From positions 1 to 16,956 of the forward strand of contig NW_022204703.1 of assembly GCF_008831285.2 (NCBI RefSeq): a stretch of DNA of 16,956 nucleotides. The letters are read 5' to 3'. The translations under genes and the position numbers were made by a program. Shown piece after piece: positions 9,170 through 16,401 of this stretch. The notes below the pieces were generated by a model that saw only the letters and a program-made list of their open reading frames with translations, was not told where the DNA came from and made no database searches. Position 1 is the first letter of the stretch; every line of letters starts with the position of its first letter. The stretch comes from Nymphaea colorata (lineage: Eukaryota > Streptophyta > Magnoliopsida > Nymphaeales > Nymphaeaceae).

Positions 9170-10015
9170 TCAGGCCTACTTCTTTTACAGGTTGAACTTC
9201 TCCTTAAACTCCATCTCTTTGTTCTTTTCTTCTTCCTGCTTCATCAGCACCTCCTCATCTTCCATAACAACGTGGCTATAGTTTTGTTTGAATTTCTCCT
9301 TCCATTTCTTGCTGACTCCATCAACAAGCTCAGGCTCAATGATACCGACGATATGCTTGAAGGGTGATTCAGGCGTTAGTGCAAATTTGAGTGTCGGTTT
9401 CATCTCATTGATGAGTATGTCGGTATAGTCCTCTATTTTAGCTCGTTTGGAGTCAGGAGCAGATTGCCTTTGCTCAGGAGTCAATGTTTTATATGCCTCA
9501 TCGATTTTGGCGTAAGTTGTAGAGTCTTTCCTCGCGTAGACTACCTTACAGGTCTTCAGGCTGTTGCAGTGGTCAATCAAATAAAGCAACTCCAGATTCT
9601 TTAGGTTGAAATCGCGTACGTTTTGTATCTATTTTTCCTTCTTATTCTTAACGTTGAATTTAAAGGTGTCCATAGCTGCTCTGAACCTCGGGTGTCCCAT
9701 CGCCTTTTCATACTTTTCCTCATATTCCTCCTTGGAGAGAGGAACTGCCACTATTTGCGGATTCTCTATATTGAGTATGGTTTGAAGAGTGATGAAGCTG
9801 TGGGGGTCTTTTGACTTGAAGCCGAGCAAATAGAAGAATGACATTGTTGAGTAAAGCATCTTCACGTTTTTTTCTTTCAGCAAATCCTGACGGATCTTGA
9901 AGGCGTCCTCTTTCTTTACTTCTGGGTCCCTGAATATGCTCCAGCAGGTAAAGACTGCAGTGCTTGTGACAAGGCCACCCAAGACAACTTTCTCGAAAAT
10001 GCTTGCGTTGAGCAT
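9170..10015 (-). CDS. Membrane-anchored hypothetical protein
   Basis: ATG is at 10013-10015 and TGA at 9170-9172, giving 281 residues with no intron and no frame problem. Residues 8-28 (EKVVLGGLVTSTAVFTCWSIF) form one N-terminal membrane segment or uncleaved signal anchor. The remainder is soluble and highly charged: KEDAFKIRQDLLKEKNVKML, ILNIENPQIVAVPLSKEEYE, IDEAYKTLTPEQRQSAPDSK, and a Lys/Glu-rich helical end. TAG at 9629-9631 and two TAA/TAG codons near the end are read as Gln. It starts 25 bases after the ZMYND10 stop on the same strand and its stop lies 9 bases from the stop of the converging plus-strand gene. I recognise no family; the IDEAYKTLTP piece faintly recalls J-domain proteins, without an HPD motif. 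Confidence 0.85.
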
Positions 10016-10040
10016 AATTAAAATAACTATAAATAATGCC

Positions 10041-11500
10041 TCAATCAAGTTCATCGATCGTTGGTTTCTTAGGCACCAACACTTCCTTTTTCCTCGCTTC
10101 CTCCGCCTCCTTGATTTCCTTGGCCTTTTTGTTGCAGTTTACCTTGTGGTTAGGCCAATCAGAGACTTGGCATTCCTTGGAGCAATACCAAACGCTCTTG
10201 CATTTAGAGCAGCGCTTGAAAGCTTGTTTTTGGCATTTGTTGCACTTGAAACCTTAAGTCAGGCCCTCAATATCATTGTTGGTGTAGAGATCAGCCAGCT
10301 TCATCATATGAGCGCGTTCACTCTCGTCCATACTCTGACGTAGACGTTATAAATGGTCCTTAGCAAGCGCATCCCAATCTTTGCCACGACTTATTTCAGT
10401 TGCAATGATTGGAATCTGCTGCACTACGAATGGATTAGTTGTTAAATGTGTGGGAACATTCATAATCGACAGCTATTCTAGTGATCGCAACATGTAGGAG
10501 AGGTTTGGAATCTGATCCAACAGAACTTCATTCAAATACTTACGTAACTATATAAGAAGTAGCTTACCCTAAGCAAAGTATTCTTCCTCTCATCATTCAC
10601 CTAATATTTTTTATTGCACTCTGGACTCATATAGAGATTGAAGATTGCGATCCACACTTGCGCCTCTGTCTTTGGTAACTTTCCATATTATGATTTGGGG
10701 ACGATGCTCCATTTCCCATCTTCAAAGACTTCCCTTTCGCCCTTTTCATTTGTCTTCAGCCACGGTCGTTCCTCTATCAGAGGGACTAAGACTGAGAAGA
10801 TGTTGCACTCAATGAGCAGATGATGAAGGATTCCGATCTCTAGATGCTTGATGTAGTCGGTGATGTATCTGACGATGGATACGCACATGATGAAGATCTT
10901 GAACTCGATATCTAATATCTGACTATTCAGTTCTTCCTCAGGAGTTCTCTTCAGGATCTTATTCACTTTAAGTTCCCTCTTCTGCTCCTCAGTCATTTTA
11001 GACAATTTGTATTCTTCCTCACGTTCAAGCTTCCTCCGTTTTATGCTCTATGCCACTTGCCAGGAGATCTTTTTGTAGCAATAGTCAATGACCTAAATAA
11101 GGAAATCCCCGCTTTAGTCGATGGCTGTGCGGTAGAACATGAAGGTTTAAAGAATGTTGCAGATGACTGATTCATGGTAGATGGCCAGGTACAGCTTAAG
11201 CGAGTTGGGAGGTTGGCCCAGTGCCTTAATACGTGGTAGAACTTTTTCCTTCCAGGTGGCTGTCATGATGAGATCATAGATGAGCACTTTGAACTTATCC
11301 TGTGTCACGCATTCTTCGAGAATGTATTCATCGTTTTTCATGAGGGCATTGATGTGGAGCTGCATGTTCAATCTCTGCAGACTCTCGTCCTGCTTGTACC
11401 AGACAGTATTCGCGTAGTCTCTGATGTCGATTTGGATGATCTTTCCAATAAGTTATCTGATCTACTCGTGGTGGAGGATATCTCCCAGACCGCCCTGCAT
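10041..11500 (-). CDS. ZMYND10: ZMYND10, axonemal dynein assembly factor
   Basis: ZMYND10 helps fold and preassemble outer and inner dynein arms in the cytoplasm before they enter cilia. ATG is at 11498-11500 and TGA at 10041-10043. With one 20-nt intron (10548-10567) the product is 479 residues, slightly longer than human (about 440). Matches to the family run the whole length: LQRLNMQLHINALM, TATWKEKVLPRIKALG, LYLAIYHESVICNIL, SIVRYITDYIKHLE, EDGKWSIVPKS, EAQVWIAIFNLYMSPE. The C-terminal MYND zinc finger is complete at residues 413-449 in the pattern C-x2-C-x7-C-x2-C-x5-C-x3-C-x7-H-x3-C, including KSVWYCSKECQVSDW. About a dozen in-frame TAA/TAG codons sit where the family needs a through-read, so this gene is the best evidence for the code. 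It diverges from the 11565 gene with 64 bases between starts. Confidence 0.94.
10548..10567 (-). other. 20-nt GT-AG intron (ZMYND10)
   Basis: On the minus strand the intron reads gtaagctacttcttatatag. It joins ERKNTLLR to LRKYLNEVLLDQIPNLSYML. Unspliced, the frame ends in TGA within about 10 codons; spliced, it runs to the MYND finger and stop. Confidence 0.92.
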
Positions 11501-11564
11501 CCTTATATTTAAATTGATTTAAACAAGGTCAAGCAAAAACTACGGTAAGTTATAAATTTAAATA
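11501..11564. promoter_or_regulatory. 64-bp divergent promoter with two ATTTAAAT palindromes
   Basis: Only 64 bases separate the starts of ZMYND10 (-) and the plus-strand membrane protein gene. The gap carries atttaaat twice, at 11507-11514 (6 bases from the ZMYND10 ATG) and 11556-11563 (1 base before the other ATG). Symmetric placement suggests a promoter or start-region element; this is inference. Confidence 0.5.
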
Positions 11565-12086
11565 ATGAAGACGCAAACGCTCTTGCCTCTGCTGGCACTC
11601 CTGCAGGGCATTGCCTGCCAGACCACCTCCACGCGAGTCCTGGGAGTGGGCGTTGGAACTTTCATCATCATTATCGCAGTCATCTTCTCTATCGTTTGGT
11701 GCTTCGCCTGTCGCAGCTCGAGCAAACCAGAGCTTTACTCCATAGCCGGGATGCTGGTGCCAGGCATCCTCATCCTGGCCTTCGCCCTCACTCCCAAATC
11801 CAGCCAGCGGCAGGCGACTTCAGTGGTGACAGACGGCAACTTCATCCCCCACATCGTTTTTATGGTCTTGTCCTTGCTGGGTTTCCTCGTCCTCGGAGCC
11901 TACATGGTGGTCTCCCAGGCATTCACATACAAGAAGGCCAAGAACGTCGCCCGGTCCGCCTTCATCATGAGGGAAGAGGAGGAAGAGCCGATTGCCGAGC
12001 AACCTGAGAACAATTCGAACGGTGGCGGAGCAGCGCAGCTTTAAATCGAGAGCAACGCACAGAGCTAAAACATACAGCCCGCGTGA
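11565..12086 (+). CDS. Small secretory-pathway protein with three membrane segments
   Basis: ATG is at 11565 and TGA at 12084-12086; 173 residues, no intron. Residues 1-19 (MKTQTLLPLLALLQGIACQ) look like a signal peptide with a Cys near the cleavage point. Membrane segments follow at about 25-48 (VLGVGVGTFIIIIAVIFSIV), 59-77 (AGMLVPGILILAFAL) and 94-117 (FIPHIVFMVLSLLGFLVLGA). The tail is cytosolic in character: basic, then five Glu in a row, then NNSNGGGAAQLQIESNAQSQ. TAA at 12042 and TAA at 12066 are read as Gln. GC content and G/C-ending codons are clearly higher than in neighbours, as in highly expressed ciliate genes. Its C-terminal tail is repeated in the gene at 15088. Family not recognised. 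Confidence 0.85.
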
Positions 12087-12159
12087 TACAGTCACCAATT
12101 TTTATTCTGCATTACTTAAAGACTATTTGTTAAACAGTAAGGGACCGATTTCATGACGC

Positions 12160-12878
12160 TCATCGTTGAAGGAACGAAGGCTTCCACCGGCCATTCAGCA
12201 AAATCCTCACTCTTTAGTCCCAATTTCGACAAATATGCTACGCACTATTCATTAGCACATTTAAGAAATTATCATAAATATAAGGGAAGGTTTTGGATTG
12301 CTTGAGGATAGCAGAGTAGAAAAGCTCTTGTCTTGAGTCAGCAATCTTCAGTCACTTCATCCCCTCTGGGAACAGCGTCGATAGTCCTTGTAGTGAGTAC
12401 TGTCCAAGTGGTGGGTGGGGTCATGCATCCCTTCCTCTATTCCGCATAGTGCTTTTAGTATTTGTTTCTCCTTCTTGGGAGTGGTATGATCTTTCATGCC
12501 ACTCAGGGTCCTCTTTCCTCTCGCCTTCCTTTTGGCGCTTTGCATATCTTCCGACGCTCTGATATTTTTCAGTCTGCAGGCGAACTGTACCGATCTGTTG
12601 GACAGCACTTAGAAAGAGCAGCCTTCTCCCTTCGGCTAATTGAACCACTTTACCTCGGTCCATATGCAACTTTCTCGTAATCTCCTTCAATGTGGCTTTG
12701 TGATGCTTCCCGCTCTTCCTTGCTGTAATCCTTAATATTTTCCTCAGCTACTCCTTCTTTCGATACAACATTCTTAATTCACCGATTTATATGCGCTCCG
12801 CTCCGGTCACGAGCACCAATCTTTTTGTCAATGATCCTGCGGCGATCGAAAAACAAAGGCAATAAATATGGCATGCAT
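12160..12878 (-). pseudogene. Charged hypothetical protein, frame-disrupted (copy 1)
   Basis: The minus strand carries protein-like stretches in changing frames between an ATG at 12876-12878 and TGA at 12160-12162. They include MHAIFIAFVFR (short hydrophobic start), KEGVAEENIKDYSKEEREAS, GKVVQLAEGRRLLFLSAVQQ, and a C-terminal piece LFYSAILKQSKTFPYIYDNF ending RWKPSFLQR. The paralogous region at 15350-16009 shares these landmarks (EENMKSWDK, AKVVRLAEEKQLDLL, LFYSPF...LSFIFEDF), so both descend from one coding sequence. TGA codons (for example after NRGRDA) and frame changes break it. Either it is decaying or the assembled sequence has several indels. A helix-turn-helix resemblance around ATLKEITRKLHMDRGKVVQL was considered but is not kept in the paralogue. 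Function unknown. Confidence 0.5.
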
Positions 12879-13311
12879 TACAGCTGTTAGTACAAGTGTT
12901 TAGTGAGTCATATGCGTGATCTTATACATGATGCTCGATTTTTATTTAAAGATCACCGTCAAACCAGAGAAAATACTCTCAAAATCAAAGTCCCTGCTTT
13001 ATCTAACCAAAAAGTAAATGAAAACGGAAGGTTTGCACAGTTCGGAGTGTCCTCTGTTATAAGATAATAGTGGCTTTGCTATGAAAACATTTTCAATATT
13101 TTGTGACTCGAGTCTGGAACGCCAAAAACCAACGCATCCGAAAATCGTACCCAAGGAAAGTCCGTTGGCCCTCAGATACAACGGATTAAGATTTGAAATG
13201 GGCTAAATCTCCAATCACTCCATTTTGGACGTTTTTGGCTTCAAATTGGCAGTTCTGCGAAATAGGCATAAATAGTCTGACCGAAGTATGCATTCGTATA
13301 ATAATTACTTA
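12879..13311. other. Divergent intergenic region, duplicated
   Basis: This 433-base AT-rich gap lies between a minus-strand and a plus-strand start. I see no gene in it. Short blocks recur in the matching gap 16010-16401 (for example atttttattt near 12938 and 16034, and cattttc-rich blocks near 13088 and 16186), so it belongs to the duplicated unit and probably holds both promoters. Confidence 0.5.
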
Positions 13312-14546
13312 ATGGAAGAGTAAAAGCCAAAGCTAAACCCAAAAGAGCAATAGTTTACTTCCGAGGAACACCCAAGGATTTTCATTAACATAACGCATAC
13401 CGAAAAGCGGAGGAGACAATGAAGAAGATTTTGCAGACTCTGGAATCGGAGAAACACAAATACGGACCAACAGCCTTCGAAGGCTATCACGTTTACAATA
13501 ACTCGGCTTTGCCTCCGGATTTAAAAGAAAATAGAGCAAAGCTAGCAAGATAAACCAAGCATAGCTGGGGAAATCATAAAGTCTTGTACTCCCTTGGACG
13601 TTGAGACTCGACAGCAGCATGAAGCCAAATAGAAAGCTATATGTTTCGCTGTTATGTAAGTCAACAAATCAGCAGTAACAGAAGGTTACTAAAGAGATAC
13701 GGTTGAAAGGCGCATCTAAGCACTGATTGAACGACGTGCCGAAGATGGTTGGAAGCCTCCAGTAGCAACGTCTCGGGTAATACTATTTGGCGAGACTCAC
13801 CTATCCCAGACTTATAATAAGGAGGGCTGGGAAAAGAAAAATGGCATGCTCAGGGGGTATTGGTCAGGCGTAAAGAAACCATCAGGGAAAGGCCTCCCAG
13901 TTACATCGAATACAAATGGGACGACGAACCCTTCCTAAAGGCCTTTCTGTACCACGGAATCATCACATATCGAAAGAGAGAGTGTGAAACTGGTTTAGGT
14001 GCTGCGCTTCTACGGCACTCCCGAAGACATCGAGCAGTTCCTCAAAGAGGAAACCCAGAAGTATATCAAGGAGGTCTTCCAGATTCACAAACTGGTGTTT
14101 CCCTAGATTGAGATATACAACCCTCTGAAGGCCGACGACAGAGCGAAGATGCACAACCTATTTGAACCCATCCACAGGAAGAGTGCTCTCACCATCTGCA
14201 GGACCGACCTGCTACTGTAGGTTGGGGGGTAAGGAGGGGACAAGCTCCAAGCAGGAAGCTCCAGTTTCAACCTGAAGAACGAGCTGGAGGCCTACAGGCA
14301 GAAGAGGAAAGAAAACCAAAAGTAAGGAGAGAAAGAGGAGGAGAAATAAGCGGGAGACTCTATGCTTCGGTTCCTGTTCATTGACAAGTCAGCGAATACA
14401 CGAGATATGGACAAGGATGATCTGACCACAAACTGGGAGATGAAGGCCAACAAAATGGGAAGCAACTTCCGCTACGAAAAGGTTTCGATCCGACCCTCAT
14501 AAACTGCCTCATCCACAGGGCCTTGATTTCAGCATACAACGACTGA
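13312..14546 (+). CDS. Lysine-rich hypothetical protein (copy 1)
   Basis: ATG is at 13312; the most natural end is TGA at 14544-14546 (another frame stops at 14524-14526). Guided by the copy at 16402, the reading frame is ACCGAAAAGC..ATGAAGAAGATT, giving AYRKAEETMKKILQTLESEK, KYGPTAFEGYHVYNN, RRIQALIERRAEDGWKPPVA, SRVILFGETHLSQTYNKEGW, then RERPPSYIEYKWDDEPFLKA, FYGTPEDIEQFLKEETQKYI, AKMHNLFEPIHRKSALTICR and a Lys/Glu/Gln-rich helical stretch. The product is roughly 410 residues with no membrane segment. One- or two-base corrections are needed near 13345, 13593, 13860, 13978 and 14483, mostly in homopolymers or an AG repeat. I do not recognise the family. The Lys/Gln-rich, modular look suggests a cytoskeletal or ciliary protein, but this is a guess. 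It may be a functional gene in noisy sequence or a young pseudogene. Confidence 0.7.
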
Positions 14547-15087
14547 TCCCAAATGATCCTCCAAATTATCTCTATAATAATTTAAATGTTCATATGCGTC
14601 TATCAATCAGTTAATGCCATGTGCTGAGCTATAACTTTCTATTTTTTTTATTGGATTCCTATAGATATAAGGCCTAGAAATAATCCATCATTTGATGTAT
14701 TTATTTTCTCTTCGTTCCTCGTATCATAGATGGGTGGCATCCATTCAAAGAAATCTGCAGCTCAAGTTTGACTGTTATAGGCTTCTTGAGTGAAGCCAAA
14801 GCCAGGTGCCTACTGAGATGATCCAGAGTTTGAAACTAGCTGTCATCACCACCACCCTATATCATAAATAAGTTCTCCAACAATTAATTCGGTATTGATT
14901 CAATAATGATCAAGCATCCTTGCTGCATCTTTTAGCCATCAACTCCAAACATCCTCAGTAAAATTATATCTCACTCCTTTTTCGGTTCGATGGGGGGGGG
15001 GGTTTACGGGAGAAATAGCTTATTTCTCTCTTTTCCGCTGAAAAAGTAATCTTTAACAATTTCGCATTTCATAATTTACTTATTCCC
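14547..15087. other. Intergenic region with short ORF and G11 run
   Basis: About 540 AT-rich bases without a convincing gene. It contains atttaaat at 14580-14587, an ATG at 14730 that opens a 13-codon frame MGGIHSKKSAAQV before TGA (its MGxxxS start would suit N-myristoylation if the frame continued through an intron or an indel), and an 11-base run of G at 14992-15002. A frame without TGA runs from about 14845 into the gene at 15088, but its translation is low in protein-like character. Confidence 0.4.
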
Positions 15088-15349
15088 ATGTTTTTTTGCT
15101 GCGAGCAAGTCCCCGAGAAGGGCAACCACGCCTTCGAGGTCTTCCAGTCGCCGCAGTCGCTGTCGGTGGTGTCGCAGACCAAGTCGGTCAACCTGCGCGC
15201 CTTCATCCCCATGAAGAAACCCATCACCAACTCCCGAGTGGTCAACAACACCCAGCCTCTGAGCAGCCCAAAAATAATTCGAGCGGAGGCGGGCAGCGCA
15301 GTTGTTAATCGAGAGCAATGCACAGACCTAAGACATACAGCCCACGTGA
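15088..15349 (+). CDS. Small Cys-start protein sharing the 11565 gene's C-terminal tail
   Basis: ATG is at 15088 and TGA at 15347-15349. Two one-base corrections (near 15257 and 15287, the second GGG for GGGG) give 87 residues. It starts MFFCCEQVPEKGNHAFEVFQ, then SPQSLSVVSQTKSVNLRAFI and a tail EQPKNNSSGGGAAQLLIESN. The tail matches EQPENNSNGGGAAQLQIESN of the 11565 product, and VVSQ...AFI also aligns loosely with the end of that protein's last membrane segment. The membrane segments themselves are missing. The two adjacent Cys near the start could be palmitoylated (inference). Coding sequence is strikingly GC-rich with G/C-ending codons against an AT-rich background, as in highly expressed genes. 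Function unknown. Confidence 0.6.
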
Positions 15350-16009
15350 TGCAATCAGTCTTTGGCCCATACTCTCATCACGGAGCACTACTGCATATGA
15401 GCATTTAAAATCTTCAAATATAAAAGAGAGTGTTTCGGCCGTTGCGAATGGAGAGTAGAATAGCGCTATTGCTGCCTGACCGTTCTCTCTGATGCACAGA
15501 CTAGTCACTCTATCCTCACATTTGAAGGAGCGTAATGCTTCAGACCAGAAGAGGAAGGTGCTGTTGTTCGATGCCTGCTGAGATGGGTCTGCGCTGTAGT
15601 GATTCGCTCCTCCCTCATTTGTCTCCTCGTGAGACAGCATTGCTAGTCTTTGTGAGCGATGTGAGGAAATGTAAAGGAGTGGGTGATGCTGCAGAACTAG
15701 CCCCATCGGTGCACAGCCTCAAGAGCAAATCTAACTGCTTCTCTTCGGCCAGTCGGACTACTTTCGCCTCTGTTCACGGCCACCTTTCACCATTTTCTTA
15801 ATAGTGGCCTTGATGCTTCCGCCCCTCTTGTCCCAACTCTTCATATTTTCCTCACATTCTCTTCGCTGCGATGGGAAGCTGCACACTTTCATCGATAATA
15901 TTTGTGCCCACTTTCGGCACTCAAGCATTTTGTATTCTAAGAACTCCTTGGACAGCCGAAAAAGCAAAATGATGAATATGACACTCAAAACAGTTTCAAA
16001 TCGAATCAT
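15350..16009 (-). pseudogene. Charged protein with N-terminal membrane anchor, frame-disrupted (copy 2)
   Basis: ATG at 16007-16009 opens a frame MIRFETVLSVIFIILLFRLS, a clear N-terminal membrane anchor, followed by charged sequence (LECRKWAQILS, EENMKSWDKRGGSIKATIKK). Near 15765 the frame must shift by one base to reach AKVVRLAEEKQLDLLLRL, the landmark shared with copy 1. A later frame gives KCEDRVTSLCIRENGQAAIA and ALFYSPFATAETLSFIFEDF, again matching copy 1. No clean stop is visible before the antisense of the 15088 gene, so the 3' end is approximate. It is either a decayed gene or a gene with sequence errors. Function unknown; a single-pass membrane protein is likely. Confidence 0.5.
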
Positions 16010-16401
16010 CAGCTTATTGTAGCTCTATCGTGGATTTTTATTTTAGTATCAGAGCCAAATCGGGGAAATACTCTGAAAACAAGACCCGCACTTATTGAAG
16101 CTCAAAGATATTAAAGGCGGGAGGCTCGTACCGCGTTGAATGCGCTTGCCTGAAAAGAAAAACTAGTTGCCTTTGCTGTGGAATCATTTTCGATATCTTT
16201 GACTGAAGTCCAAAGCATAATAAATCGGCACATAAATAATGAAGGGCAAAGGTAACCTCAGACGACTAAGATCGAGTCAGGAGGTGGGGAATTCACAATA
16301 AAAACCCTTTCATTCCAATTCGAGTGCATTTGGACTCGTATTAAAAGTTCTGGCAAATTGGCATATATACTCGTAAGGAAAATAGATACTCATAATCAAA
16401 T
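16010..16401. other. Divergent intergenic region, duplicated
   Basis: A 392-base gap equivalent to 12879-13311, AT-rich, with patchy similarity to it. I see no gene. It probably contains the promoters of the flanking divergent genes. Confidence 0.5.

Larger units (their letters stand above)
11940..13870. repeat. Tandem segmental duplication, copy 1
   Basis: This segment is related to 15160-16956 in the same order and orientation. Similarity is patchy in the left part (about 11990-12060 against 15258-15325; 12260-12780 against 15395-15860) and strong in the right part, where 13312-13865 matches 16402-16956 at roughly 90 percent by eye. Spacing between matching points is 3.1-3.27 kb. Whether 13870-14546 is also duplicated cannot be seen because copy 2 leaves the window. 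No terminal repeats, target duplications or transposase were seen, so ordinary tandem duplication is likelier than a mobile element. Confidence 0.8.

Noticed and set aside
9897-10343. 148-residue plus-strand open frame
   Set aside because: It is antisense to the MYND end of ZMYND10 and the start of the 9170-10015 gene.
12590-12710. Helix-turn-helix DNA-binding domain in the minus-strand gene
   Set aside because: Only the KVV-LAE core is shared with the paralogue at 15.8 kb; the preceding helix is not conserved, so the resemblance is probably accidental.
14992-15002. G11 run as a telomere remnant
   Set aside because: Ciliate telomeres are tandem GGGGTTTT or GGGGTT-type units; only a single G run followed by tttacggg is present.
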